A DNA stretch of 64,000 nt from Pseudomonadota bacterium (GTDB lineage: Bacteria; Pseudomonadota; Alphaproteobacteria; Rhizobiales; Hyphomicrobiaceae): NCBI GenBank assembly GCA_018242215.1, contig JAFECG010000019.1, forward strand, positions 1-64,000, given 5' to 3'. A model generated the notes under the pieces. The model did not search any database. It was not told the DNA's origin and was given only the letters and a program-made list of their open reading frames with translations. This document shows positions 26,277 to 35,263 of the stretch, piece after piece (the first letter of the stretch is position 1; each line of letters opens with the position of its first letter). Both the position numbers and the translations under genes were made by a program.

Positions 26277-26288
26277 GACGGTCAACTC
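26272..26288. promoter_or_regulatory. Palindromic operator candidate
   Basis: GAGTTGAC-G-GTCAACTC is a perfect 8-bp inverted repeat with a single central base. It overlaps the -10 part of the EcfG-like promoter and lies 23 bases before the receiver gene start, a position suited to a repressor. Confidence 0.5.
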
Positions 26289-26311
26289 AGCGACGATGGT
26301 GGGGGGAATTT

Positions 26312-26689
26312 GTGACGCAATCTGCCGAACTTCTCAAAGGCCGCCGTATTCTGGTCGTCGAAGACGAGCCGCTTATTGCCCTCGATATCAAATACACGCT
26401 CGAGAGCAGCGGCGCGTCCGTGATAGGTCCTGCGGCGCGCGTTTCCGATGCCCTGGTCCTGGCCGCGCAAGGTTGCCCCGACGCTGCCGTGCTCGATGTC
26501 CGACTGCACGGCGACACGACCACGTTTCCGGTGGCCGTCTGGCTTTCCGAGCGTGGTATTCCCTTTATGTTTCAAACCAGTGATCCCGGCGCGATCGGTG
26601 TGGCATACCGTAATGTGCCCGTCCTCCGTAAGCCCTTCCAGCCCGAGGAACTTTTGAGCAAAATCGACGAGTTACTGGCGAACGGATAA
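26312..26689 (+). CDS. Single-domain response regulator (receiver)
   Basis: 125 residues starting at GTG, with GGGGGG upstream. Receiver landmarks: acidic pair in V-V-E-D-E-P (residues 17-19), phospho-acceptor Asp62 in A-V-L-D-V-R-L, Thr88 in F-Q-T-S-D, and Lys106 in L-R-K-P-F. No output domain follows, so it signals through protein contacts, as in stand-alone receivers of the general stress and chemotaxis-like pathways. The histidine kinase begins 47 bases downstream on the same strand and is the likely partner. Confidence 0.9.
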   Translation: MTQSAELLKGRRILVVEDEPLIALDIKYTLESSGASVIGPAARVSDALVLAAQGCPDAAVLDVRLHGDTTTFPVAVWLSERGIPFMFQTSDPGAIGVAYRNVPVLRKPFQPEELLSKIDELLANG

Positions 26690-26736
26690 AAGTCGGCTTA
26701 TGAGACTGGACTGATCGCCCTCATTTGCAAGACGCC

Positions 26737-27951
26737 ATGTCCTCAGAGCCAAGCGCACCCGTTGTCGAGCCGGCCCCTGACGCTCGCCCAAGCGTGGAGG
26801 GGACCGCCGCAAAAATCGCGGCACGTGAACGCCAGCAGGAAATCCTGGCCGAACTGGGCGTGTTGGCGCTCCGAGGGACGCCGCTGCCCGAACTCTTGGA
26901 TGAAACGACACGGCTTGCCGCTGAGGGCCTCGAATCCGAGTTCTGCAAAATCCTCGAATATCTGCCCGACGTGAACCGACTCATCATGCGTGCCGGGGTT
27001 GGTTGGCCGGAGGGCACTGTCGGCCAGGCCACGCTCGGGGCCGATCTTGAATCTCCGTCCGGTTACGCCCTGAGAACCGGCAAACCTGTGATTTCAAATC
27101 AGCTCGAAAACGAGGAGCGCTTTCGGACGCCGGAGCTGTTGGCCGCAAACAACATCCGCCGCGCCATCAACGTCATTCTCCAGGGCGATGGTAAACCCTA
27201 TGGCGTGCTCGAGGTCGACAGTACGTCGGAACAGGATTTCTCGGAAAAGGACATCGCCTTTCTTCAAGGCTCGGCCAATATCATCGGCATGGCGATCGAG
27301 CGGCAGCGCCGCGAGATAAATCTGCAATCCGCCCTCGAATATCAACAGGTCCTGGTCAAAGAGATCAATCACCGGGTCAAGAACAGCCTGCAGCTTGTCT
27401 CCAGCATGCTCAATCTTCGCGCCAAGTCGCAGGAAGACCCCGCCGTTTCTCAGATCCTGAGCGAGACGTCGGCGCGCGTTGGAGCCATTTCGCGTGCCCA
27501 CGACCGATTGTATCGAAGCTCCGACGTCAAACGATTGGAGCTTTCGGCTTATCTCTCGGAGGTATGTCGCGATCTTGAAGAAGCGATACCCCAGTGCCGC
27601 GTGAGCTTTGAGGCACCGTCTCCCGCCTACATGACGACGGACCGGGCCATTCAGGTCGCGATCCTTTTGACCGAACTCGTCACCAACGCCGCCAAACACG
27701 CCTATGCCAAGGGAGGAGGCCGGGTGTGGGTATCGCTAAAGCCTATAGACCGCAATTCCGTCTCGCTATCGATCCGCGACGAAGGCGTCGGGTTGCCTGC
27801 GGGCTTCAAAGTGGACGGCTTTCGCGGGCTCGGTATGCGACTGGTCAGTATTCTGAGTGAACAGATGGGGGCTGAGATTCAAATCGAGCGACTGCCGCAA
27901 GGCACGGAATTTTCGATGGTGGCACACCTCGATCCAGAGCCTGATAACTGA
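26737..27951 (+). CDS. GAF-domain sensor histidine kinase, HisKA_2 type
   Basis: Cytosolic kinase: a GAF domain at about residues 40-190, then the HisKA_2 phospho-acceptor box E-I-N-H-R-V-K-N-S-L-Q-L (His about 212 from the ATG), and an HATPase domain with L-V-T-N-A-A-K-H-A-Y, D-E-G-V-G-L-P and G-L-G-M-R-L-V. No membrane helix is seen, so it senses an intracellular signal. The frame is open to a TTG at 26725; the ATG at 26737 is preferred. This HisKA_2/HWE class phosphorylates stand-alone receivers in Alphaproteobacteria and is common in the general stress response, which agrees with the EcfG-like promoter upstream of the pair. Confidence 0.9.
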   Translation: MSSEPSAPVVEPAPDARPSVEGTAAKIAARERQQEILAELGVLALRGTPLPELLDETTRLAAEGLESEFCKILEYLPDVNRLIMRAGVGWPEGTVGQATLGADLESPSGYALRTGKPVISNQLENEERFRTPELLAANNIRRAINVILQGDGKPYGVLEVDSTSEQDFSEKDIAFLQGSANIIGMAIERQRREINLQSALEYQQVLVKEINHRVKNSLQLVSSMLNLRAKSQEDPAVSQILSETSARVGAISRAHDRLYRSSDVKRLELSAYLSEVCRDLEEAIPQCRVSFEAPSPAYMTTDRAIQVAILLTELVTNAAKHAYAKGGGRVWVSLKPIDRNSVSLSIRDEGVGLPAGFKVDGFRGLGMRLVSILSEQMGAEIQIERLPQGTEFSMVAHLDPEPDN

Positions 27952-28159
27952 GCAAATGTAATGCTTCTTGCTGGTGTTCCTGGGGACATCGCTCCCGACG
28001 CGTTAACGCTTGTTCGGGCGGGATATCACTTTACACATTGCCGAGTGCTCTGCCTGCAACTTCTCCCACGTCACGCGCATCGATCGGCTATCTCAATCAA
28101 ACGCAGTCGGATCGCCGTCTCGAAGGGATACGATGGCTGCCAAGGACCTCTTGCCGACA

Positions 28160-30073
28160 TCAGGAACCGTGCGCATGCGGCTTAAAGGGGGCAGGCCGAC
28201 GCTCATAGTCGCCGTGAAGAGTGAGCAGCGTCGACCGCACGGAAAGGCTCGCATCAGCGGGCAATTCGGACTGGAGCGGCTCTGAAGTCCTCGAAAAACA
28301 AATGCTTCCGCGCTTCTCGTCTTTGGCCCGGTACAGCGCCTTGTCGGCAGCCTTCAAGAGCACGTCAGATGTTTCTCCGTCGTGCGGCGCTATGGCTGCT
28401 CCCACGCTGATCGATAACGGAACCGTCCTTCCTTGGATGTCAACGCCGTCACTGCAAGCAGCAAAAATTCTGCTTGCGAACGGCATGACATCGTTTTCGG
28501 TTGTGCAGCCATGCAAGATGATTGCGAACTCGTCGCCGCCGAGGCGTGCGGCAAGATCAAGGTCCCGCAAGGACGCCGTTAATCGATCCGAAAGTGCGAC
28601 AAGAACAGCGTCTCCAATCGCGTGACCGTGAACATCATTGATGGACTTGAAATGGTCGACGTCAATCAGGAGGAGCGCGAACGGTGCACCTCGGCGTGCG
28701 CGGGCAAACTCTTCGGCTAAGCGGAGGTCCAAAAGCCTCCGGTTCGCGAGATCCGTCAGGACGTCATGGTGCGTCCTGTGAACGAGTTCTTCTTCCGCGC
28801 GCTTATCCTCGGAGATGTCGGTGTACGTGCTCACGACCGTTCCGTCCGCGAGAAGTCGTTGCGCGATGCGAATGCAACGGCCATCGGTCAATTCCTGATC
28901 GACGTCGGTGGAGGACAACAAATCGGCCGCGTAGGTGTGGCTTTGCGGAGCGAGGCCGCGCCGTGCGCAGACCGTCATCAGGTTCTTGAGCGTAAGGCCG
29001 AGGGGAGCCTCTTCTCCCGATAGATTGTAAAGATCCAGGAAGCGCTGATTGCGCATGATCATGCGTCCGTCGGGGAGAAACATGCAGAGGCCCTGGCACA
29101 TGTGATCCAGCGCAACATTCAGTTTCTGCTGCGCTTCCCCGGCCGCATCGGAGAGCCGGTGGAGCCGGCGGTGCATCGCTTCGCGTTCCGTGAAAAATGC
29201 CGCCACCGAAAGGGATGTCAGAACAGACGCAAGGCAAAAGAGCTGCAAGGCGAACATCTTCAGTTCCGGACGCGTGCCATCCATCATTGCCAGAGGACCT
29301 GCGCCCTGTTGGGTTGCGACGACGGCGGCACACGATACTGTCAATGCGGCGAGCGCCGCCGCCCGAGGGCCGAGACGCATGGCGATGCCCGCGAGGGGTG
29401 GGAACAAGAGGAAAAGGAGCGGCGCTTGCGTTTGACCGAACACCAACACCATGGATCCGAGAAGCACTAACGCATGCGCGAGCGGCTCGGCGAGGTCGGC
29501 TTTTTTATCCCGCCGTCGCGTCATGAGCGTGAGGCAGGCCGGTGTCATGAGTATGATGCCAAGGCCGTGCGACGTGTACCAGGCGATGAATGCGCTCTCG
29601 AACGGTGTCCCGATGAAGGCTGTCGCGGCCACGGCGGCCAGGGCGGCAGGAAGAAGTCCTGCGACGCCGCCCACAAGGACGGCGAACCGGATCACAACGT
29701 GGAACTTTTCGAATTCAGCCCTTCCCGTCGTAATGAACCGCCGGATCAAGAGCAGAGCAATCACGGCATGGGCCGTATTCGCGAGTGCGCATGCCAATGC
29801 CCTCAGCCAAAGATCGCCGCTCGCGTGAACGGCCAAGACGTTCGCAATAAAGCAAAGCAATACCACAAGGGCGTGTGTCGCCGCGCTTCGGTAGCGGAGC
29901 AGGACAGCGAGCAGGATTCCATTCGCGGGCCAGATCGCGGCGATGTGGGTGCTGTCGCGTGTGGCGATCGAAAGGAGAGCTACGCAACCGAAGATGACGG
30001 CCGTCAAGACCGCAATCTGCCAAGCCTTTCGAGGGGGTATGGTCAGTATTGGTTTCGGGGTTGTCGCAAGCAT
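28160..30073 (-). CDS. MASE1-PAS-GGDEF diguanylate cyclase
   Basis: An integral membrane MASE1 sensor (T-H-I-A-A-I-W-P-A-N-G-I-L-L-A and about eight helices) is followed by a PAS-like region (C-Q-G-L-C-M-F-L-P-D-G-R-M-I-M-R-N) and a GGDEF domain. The active site G-G-D-E-F is intact and the product-inhibition site R-D-L-D stands five residues before it, so an active, feedback-controlled c-di-GMP synthase is predicted. The start is placed at the ATG at 30073; the frame is open to 30205. It converges on the kinase gene, and no EAL domain is fused. Confidence 0.9.
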   Translation of the reverse strand: MLATTPKPILTIPPRKAWQIAVLTAVIFGCVALLSIATRDSTHIAAIWPANGILLAVLLRYRSAATHALVVLLCFIANVLAVHASGDLWLRALACALANTAHAVIALLLIRRFITTGRAEFEKFHVVIRFAVLVGGVAGLLPAALAAVAATAFIGTPFESAFIAWYTSHGLGIILMTPACLTLMTRRRDKKADLAEPLAHALVLLGSMVLVFGQTQAPLLFLLFPPLAGIAMRLGPRAAALAALTVSCAAVVATQQGAGPLAMMDGTRPELKMFALQLFCLASVLTSLSVAAFFTEREAMHRRLHRLSDAAGEAQQKLNVALDHMCQGLCMFLPDGRMIMRNQRFLDLYNLSGEEAPLGLTLKNLMTVCARRGLAPQSHTYAADLLSSTDVDQELTDGRCIRIAQRLLADGTVVSTYTDISEDKRAEEELVHRTHHDVLTDLANRRLLDLRLAEEFARARRGAPFALLLIDVDHFKSINDVHGHAIGDAVLVALSDRLTASLRDLDLAARLGGDEFAIILHGCTTENDVMPFASRIFAACSDGVDIQGRTVPLSISVGAAIAPHDGETSDVLLKAADKALYRAKDEKRGSICFSRTSEPLQSELPADASLSVRSTLLTLHGDYERRPAPFKPHAHGS

Positions 30074-30545
30074 GACGCGCTCAACAAAGACTTTCCCGTT
30101 TATCGATACGCCGCACGTCCTTTCAAAAGATGAATAAACAACCTGGTCCTGATGAAATTTGTAATGGCCGTCGTTGTTAACGGTTTCTGTTCGGAAACAA
30201 ATCATTACCTACGACTAATGGACCGAATACGGCCTCTCCGCTTTCAAGCGGGGCGCATATCATGCGATCGGAACGCTGGCGGTGTTGAGGTTCGTTACCC
30301 CGCCAAGTCTATTATCCCGATATTCGCCTCAGGACGCGTGGAAATTCGCCCCGTTCTATGAATTGGTCGCATCCCGATGGATTCGGCCGATGGACCCGCC
30401 GCGTCGAAACGCTTAGAGTAGTTTCGCTGACCGTCCGACGGCGGACGAAGTATTGCAAGAAGCCGGGCGCCGGAAAAAAGAAGAACTTTGAATGGAAGGC
30501 GCCGCGCCAAGTGATAGTTACGCCGCCGATCACAAATGTGGAGAG
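30074..30545. other. Non-coding stretch
   Basis: I see no convincing gene, RNA or repeat here. It contains the promoter regions of the divergent cyclase and small membrane protein genes. Confidence 0.5.
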
Positions 30546-30719
30546 ATGATGGGTCCCAAACTGGCAATCAACCTTCTAGCTCTCGGCCTCGGTGGCACCC
30601 TCTTATTGGTTTTCGAGGGTCTTATGTCGGGGACGCTCGGCGACCAACTCGCTTTTATCGCGATACCGGTCGTTATGGCGATCGTCGGCGGCGTGCGCAT
30701 TCTCCAGCTGCGACGATAG
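30546..30719 (+). CDS. Small two-helix membrane protein
   Basis: 57 residues from the ATG at 30546, with GGAGAG directly upstream. Two hydrophobic segments (L-A-I-N-L-L-A-L-G-L-G-G-T-L-L-L-V-F and F-I-A-I-P-V-V-M-A-I-V-G-G-V) and a basic end (L-Q-L-R-R). No family is recognised. Confidence 0.5.
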   Translation: MMGPKLAINLLALGLGGTLLLVFEGLMSGTLGDQLAFIAIPVVMAIVGGVRILQLRR

Positions 30720-30743
30720 TATGACCGAGGTTGATGCGTCTTC

Positions 30744-31667
30744 TCAAACCTGAGGCATGGCCACGTCGAAGAGTTTTCCCGACGGGGTGTCAAGGTTGTA
30801 AAGCGGATTTTTGGTGCTCCGCAGCTCTGAAATGACATTGCGCGATTTGGCGAGCGCTTCGAGCTGGATGGACCCCACCGTCGGCGCATCAGGCTTCAGC
30901 GCCGCGCCCGCATGTTGATAAAAATCCGGCTTGAAGGAGACGGTTGCGGTGGACCAATCGGCCGTTTTTTGCGGCATCTCGAACGAAGGGTTCGCATAGC
31001 GACGAAACAACGACGTCTGGAAACAGCGTTGTTCGTAGTTGAGCCGCAGAAAGTAGATGAACGGAATCAGGCCGCTAAAGATATTTCCGTCTTCCTCTCG
31101 CGCGAGGAAATTGTATTCCGTAAACGTGCCTGGATCGCCCTCGATCACGAGATCAAGCTGCGTGATCCCGTACATGTTTTTGGGCTCCAAGGACAGGGAT
31201 AGCGAAACAACTCGATTGATCGGCAGGAACAACGACTTGGGATTCTCGATGCCCTCCGCATACTCATGGAGTGACTCTACCCGTTCCATCCACTCATTTG
31301 TGCCTGCGAGCGCGCTGACGATCTCCTCTCCGACGGCTTTGCCGACGACAGATTCGGCGAATTTCCCTCCGACGTTCTTGAACACCCAAAAGAGCGAGCC
31401 ACCCAGGTACTGCTCGACCGTTCCAATGCGCTTTCCCTGCGTAATGAACGCGAGCCCCTCCATCGCGAACAACAATTCGCCCGCAGGCAACGCCCAGCGG
31501 CCGCCTTTCGCGAGCATCCCAGCCGGCGCGGCAAGCACATTGAGTGCGAGCAGGGGTTTGACGATTTTCAATATCCGCCCCGTAAGAAACCCGCCCTTGA
31601 TGATATCTTCCCGCGTCGGGGTCGAGATATCGGACGCGGGCGGAACATAGTAAGGAGGCAAGTCCAT
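30744..31667 (-). CDS. Hypothetical protein, 307 aa
   Basis: I do not recognise the family. The N-terminal third is rich in Gly, Ala and Leu, with two amphipathic or membrane-touching helices (P-L-L-A-L-N-V-L-A-A-P-A-G-M-L and W-A-L-P-A-G-E-L-L-F-A-M-E-G). The rest looks like a mixed fold with many aromatic residues (F-I-Y-F-L-R-L-N-Y-E). It has no signal peptide and no close operon partner, and codes on the minus strand convergent to the small membrane protein. Confidence 0.6.
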   Translation of the reverse strand: MDLPPYYVPPASDISTPTREDIIKGGFLTGRILKIVKPLLALNVLAAPAGMLAKGGRWALPAGELLFAMEGLAFITQGKRIGTVEQYLGGSLFWVFKNVGGKFAESVVGKAVGEEIVSALAGTNEWMERVESLHEYAEGIENPKSLFLPINRVVSLSLSLEPKNMYGITQLDLVIEGDPGTFTEYNFLAREEDGNIFSGLIPFIYFLRLNYEQRCFQTSLFRRYANPSFEMPQKTADWSTATVSFKPDFYQHAGAALKPDAPTVGSIQLEALAKSRNVISELRSTKNPLYNLDTPSGKLFDVAMPQV

Positions 31668-32154
31668 GGTCCGTCCCTTGATTTTTTGGAGGCACGGCTC
31701 GCGCGAGCGCCAGTGATTAATTCGCAGGTGGCTTAGTAGGGCCGAACGCGGCCTTCCGCCAAAATAATTTATCAGTTGGTGGATAGCGATGGCTGCTGCG
31801 GGGCGCCATCAGAGCAAATTTGCGCCCCCGTCCAAATCCTCCGTCCGCTGCATGGATGCTCTGCTTCTCTGATCGAGGCGAGAGCTCACTGGGTGAAGCC
31901 GGTCGGGAGCACGTCGGAAGCCCGTCCACACCATCGTGGCGCATGGTGGCCGTTGATCTGAGACGATTTCTACGCGCGAGCTCATCAGCATCACGCGCAG
32001 CCAAATTTATTTCAAGCAGAACGCCCCGATTTTCCTCGGCGGCAAGCGGAGGATCGGCGCTTGGCCGCATGCCGAACGGCAACACCCCTTCCCGCGAATC
32101 CGAGGACGTCGCTTGTCAGGGTTCCTTATGCGGCCTCTCATAGGCACATGAATT
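31668..32154. other. Non-coding stretch
   Basis: Open frames here are short and overlap on both strands without protein-like composition. I see no RNA gene. It carries the divergent promoters of the flanking genes. Confidence 0.5.
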
Positions 32155-32167
32155 GGAGAGAGACGTG

Positions 32168-32830
32168 ATGAGGATTCTTGGATGTTTTGCTTTAGGGATA
32201 GTCGTCTGTGGCAATGCCATGGCTTTGGAAACGTCCGCCGGCGCCGACACCGTCAACAGCAGCCAGGTCGGCATCACGGCGAAGATTGATGCCACCAACG
32301 CCATCACCACGGCCGGCATCAACCAGATCCTCAACTGCCAGAAGGCGGGCAAGCTTTACGACCCGACCACCAACACCTGTATTGCTGTCGACGAGCCGCT
32401 GGCGAAGAAGATCGCGGCCTGCACCACCAGCAAGCAGTTCTATAACCAGAATACCGGCGCGTGCATGGCCTCCGCGCCGGACCTCACGACCAACCTCAAC
32501 GACACCAACACGCTGCTGAACAAGATCATCGCCTGCAACAACGCCAAGCAGTTCTACAATTCGGCGGCCGGCACATGCACGGGCGGATCCGCGTCCATCG
32601 CACAGACTTACGTCAGCCCCGTCTACAACATCGCGAAAAACAGAACCCCGCAAAGCCACAGTCTCGGCAACCGCGACCTTTGCGTCATCAACTACCAAAA
32701 GGGGATGACGTCACAGCCGCGCGGTGGATGTCAGATCGGGGGAAGTCCCGGCGCCAACTGGACTTTGACCATCTATTCATGGGACGACAGCGCAATCTGG
32801 TGCCAGGCAACCTGCTATGGCATCCGATAG
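32168..32830 (+). CDS. Exported protein with repeated cysteine-pair motif
   Basis: Starts at the ATG at 32168 with GGAGAG seven bases upstream. Signal peptide (F-A-L-G-I-V-V-C-G-N-A-M-A-L-E). About three repeats of a unit in which a Cys is followed 12-15 residues later by a second Cys, with a tyrosine between (C-Q-K-A-G-K-L-Y-D-P-T-T-N-T-C; C-T-T-S-K-Q-F-Y-N-Q-N-T-G-A-C; C-N-N-A-K-Q-F-Y-N-S-A-A-G-T-C). A separate Cys-containing C-terminal domain ends C-Q-A-T-C-Y-G-I-R. This resembles modular tip or tail proteins (pilus adhesin, phage tail), but the family is not certain. Convergent to the spermidine-synthase-like operon. Confidence 0.7.
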   Translation: MRILGCFALGIVVCGNAMALETSAGADTVNSSQVGITAKIDATNAITTAGINQILNCQKAGKLYDPTTNTCIAVDEPLAKKIAACTTSKQFYNQNTGACMASAPDLTTNLNDTNTLLNKIIACNNAKQFYNSAAGTCTGGSASIAQTYVSPVYNIAKNRTPQSHSLGNRDLCVINYQKGMTSQPRGGCQIGGSPGANWTLTIYSWDDSAIWCQATCYGIR

Positions 32831-32843
32831 CGATGAGCTCTTT

Positions 32844-32866
32844 AAGCCCCGGCCCCGGCGGGGCTT
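32844..32866. terminator. Terminator between convergent genes
   Basis: AAGCCCC (32844-32850) and GGGGCTT (32860-32866) form a stem with a GC-rich loop, followed by CCTTT. It lies between the cysteine-repeat protein and the convergent membrane protein. Confidence 0.7.
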
Positions 32867-32894
32867 CCTTTAGCCGAGAAATTCCGGGTCTCAC

Positions 32895-34421
32895 CTATTT
32901 GGCCAAAACCCGCCGCATCTCCGAATATTTCGACTGCAACTTTTCCCAGGTGCTGTCGCCGCTGGTGGTGAACTTCGCCCTGTTCATAGCGAGGTCTCCA
33001 AGGCGGTTCACCGGCGCGTCGGCCGAGGCTTCACTCACCCAATCCGTCAATTGCGCGTCGACTTCCGTCAGGTAGTTCGCCAAGTCTCCCCGTGTGGGTG
33101 AGGCGTAAAATACCACCACACCTCCCACGCGGCTCACGAACACATTGGCAAACACCGCCTTCAGCGTGCGGAAGCTGATGAGCGAAACCTTGCTGAACGG
33201 GCTGCTCTCCTCGATCCATACGGAGAGAACCCCGTCATCCGCCATGTTCCGCCGCAGGTTGCGGTACATTTCCTCGCTGAACAGATGCGTCGCGTTCATG
33301 TTTTGCATCCACGCCACGTCCAGCGCGATGATGTCGTACTTGGGTTCATTTGCCTTGCGTTGCGCAAAGTAACCGAAGCCATCGGCAATATGGATGCGGG
33401 CACGCGGGTCGCCGGGATTCTTTGGCAGCAACGGCCAGAACGTCCTCTGCGCGGCGGTCATCTCGGGGTTCAGTTCAACCACGTCCAAGTGCGATGCATC
33501 CGAGAGCCCGTCCAGCAACGCCGCCGCCGTCATCCCGCACCCAAGGCCAATGTTCGCCGCCCTGAGCGGCGGCTTGCTGTGCGTGGTGTCGATCATCTTC
33601 ACCGGCAACGCGCCCATCTGCCATTCCGAGGCTTCGGTGAACTTCCCCTTCCGCACCCCGCACAACCCCCGGCTATCGATATTGAGAGTCAAGAAATCCG
33701 GCTTCCCGGTCACGCTGATGAGCCCGTACGGCGATCGCTTGCTGTAAACCAGCGTGTCGCTCACGCCCTTGCTGGCGATGGGCATTCCTTCCACCGCGAT
33801 CACTTGGTGCCTCTCCGCCAGCGCGGGCACGGTGGCCTGCAGGGCCAGCACCATCGCCACGCCTGCAATTCCTACGGCAACGCCAAACGGCCCCCGCCGC
33901 CATGCCGCCAGCGCCATCACCTGCGCCAGCAACAACGCATGGAACGCCATCTCAATCCCCAAATGCGGGATCAACCAAAACCCGCCCATCAGCGCCCCCA
34001 ACACCGAGCCCGCCGTATCGGCCATGAAGACATGCTGGGCATGGTCCGTCTGCCCGGCGCCACTACCCTTGCCCATGAGACGGGTGATAATCCCACCGCT
34101 CGCCGTCGCCAGCGCGATCCCACACACCGCCGTCATGCCGATGATCATCGGCAGGCTGAACCACACAATCCCCATCCGCCAAACTAGCACTTCGGCCAGC
34201 ATGGTAATGAGAGCCGAGACCAGCAACAGAGGCCAGATCTCCGGATTGTATTTTCGCGCCAGCGTCGCCCCCAGCCAAAAGCCGGCGAGGTGCAGCGTGA
34301 TGATGCTTGCCGCCGTGTATTCGGAATTTGCCACGTAGAAAAAGATGATGCGGTTGAAGATGAACTGCCCCAGCAGCGACCAGGCGCCGACGGCAAAAGC
34401 CAAAAGCACAGCGGGGTTCAT
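32895..34421 (-). CDS. Membrane-bound spermidine-synthase-like methyltransferase-fold protein
   Basis: 508 residues. About seven helices (residues 1-210) are followed by a Rossmann-type SpeE-like domain with the nucleotide-binding segment N-I-G-L-G-C-G-M-T-A-A, the acidic strand D-V-V-E-L-N-P-E-M and I-I-A-L-D-V-A-W. This fusion is known among bacterial spermidine-synthase-like membrane proteins, many with no proven polyamine activity. The gene overlaps the stop of the glycine-rich secreted protein by one base, so it is cotranscribed with it and with a short exported protein. Why a SpeE-like enzyme accompanies secreted surface proteins is not explained by known pathways. Confidence 0.8.
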   Translation of the reverse strand: MNPAVLLAFAVGAWSLLGQFIFNRIIFFYVANSEYTAASIITLHLAGFWLGATLARKYNPEIWPLLLVSALITMLAEVLVWRMGIVWFSLPMIIGMTAVCGIALATASGGIITRLMGKGSGAGQTDHAQHVFMADTAGSVLGALMGGFWLIPHLGIEMAFHALLLAQVMALAAWRRGPFGVAVGIAGVAMVLALQATVPALAERHQVIAVEGMPIASKGVSDTLVYSKRSPYGLISVTGKPDFLTLNIDSRGLCGVRKGKFTEASEWQMGALPVKMIDTTHSKPPLRAANIGLGCGMTAAALLDGLSDASHLDVVELNPEMTAAQRTFWPLLPKNPGDPRARIHIADGFGYFAQRKANEPKYDIIALDVAWMQNMNATHLFSEEMYRNLRRNMADDGVLSVWIEESSPFSKVSLISFRTLKAVFANVFVSRVGGVVVFYASPTRGDLANYLTEVDAQLTDWVSEASADAPVNRLGDLAMNRAKFTTSGDSTWEKLQSKYSEMRRVLAK

Positions 34422-35263
34422 CAGTTCCAGCTGATATTGACCTGGCCGCGCGCACCCGCGCCACCGTCCACGGAGCTATTTCCTCCTGTTCCGCCGATTC
34501 CCACAACGACGGCGACACCGCCTCCAACCGTGTAGGTTCCAGCCGCGTACGTTCGGGCCGAATAACCGCCGCCGCCGCCGCCATGGCCACCGTAATAGCC
34601 CCGGGCATAGAAATAGCATCCACCCCCGCCGCCGCCGCCGCCAGGTGCCGAGCCGGCGCCCGCGTTGCTGCATTTCGAAGCTGCGCCTGCCCCGCCATTG
34701 GCGCCATTGCCGCCTTTCCCTCCTCCACTGCTGCCGTTGGGCGCGCCACCTGCACCCCCCGTCGCGTTTGTCGTTCCGCCGGAGCCCGTACCCCCCGCTC
34801 CATTCGCGGAGTAGGTCCCACCCCCACCGCCATACGCGGTCAGCGCCCCACCGTTCCAAGTCGATGCACCGCCCGCACCACCGGTTACGCCGCTGCCGTG
34901 CGTCGCCCCAGCACCACCTCCGCCCGCGCCCCACACCTGAACAGTCAGATTGTGGTAGCAAGGCACGGTGAAGGTGCCTGAGCCAGTGAATGCCTGAGAA
35001 CCGGCAGTGACAGTACAAGCGCACGCGCTGATGGTGACGCCGGCCGGAGCGTGGCCGTAAAAGGTCGTCCATTCGGTGCTGGTTTTGGTGGGAACGAAGA
35101 TGGCGTGGCCGGAGGCGTGCGCGTTGGCGACGTTGCGGCACTGGCTCCACTCGGTGATGTTTTGGTTAGAGCCGTAGTTGACCTGGTATCCGGTGGCGGC
35201 GGTCAGCGACGCGGAGACGGCGACGATCAGCAGGAAAAGAACCGCGCGCCACAAACGCCTCAT
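34421..35263 (-). CDS. Exported glycine-rich surface protein
   Basis: The ATG at 35263 overlaps the stop of the upstream gene (ATGA). After a signal peptide (A-V-L-F-L-L-I-V-A-V-S-A-S-L-T-A) comes a compact domain with W-S-Q-C-R-N-V-A-N and I-F-V-P-T-K-T-S-T-E-W plus a pair of Cys. Then comes T-F-T-V-P-C-Y-H-N-L-T-V-Q-V-W-G-A-G-G-G-G, the start of a glycine-rich domain that runs to the end. Such domains occur in phage tail fibres and pilus-tip or surface adhesins. The protein probably sits outside the outer membrane. The long Gly tract makes the DNA low in complexity. Confidence 0.75.
   Translation of the reverse strand: MRRLWRAVLFLLIVAVSASLTAATGYQVNYGSNQNITEWSQCRNVANAHASGHAIFVPTKTSTEWTTFYGHAPAGVTISACACTVTAGSQAFTGSGTFTVPCYHNLTVQVWGAGGGGAGATHGSGVTGGAGGASTWNGGALTAYGGGGGTYSANGAGGTGSGGTTNATGGAGGAPNGSSGGGKGGNGANGGAGAASKCSNAGAGSAPGGGGGGGGCYFYARGYYGGHGGGGGGYSARTYAAGTYTVGGGVAVVVGIGGTGGNSSVDGGAGARGQVNISWN

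Noticed and set aside
28010-28285. Plus-strand frame of 91 codons beyond the kinase gene
   Set aside because: It overlaps the end of the cyclase gene antisense and has no ribosome site or recognisable composition.
34440-34970. Low-complexity GC-rich DNA as a repeat array
   Set aside because: It is explained by the coding sequence of the glycine-rich exported protein.
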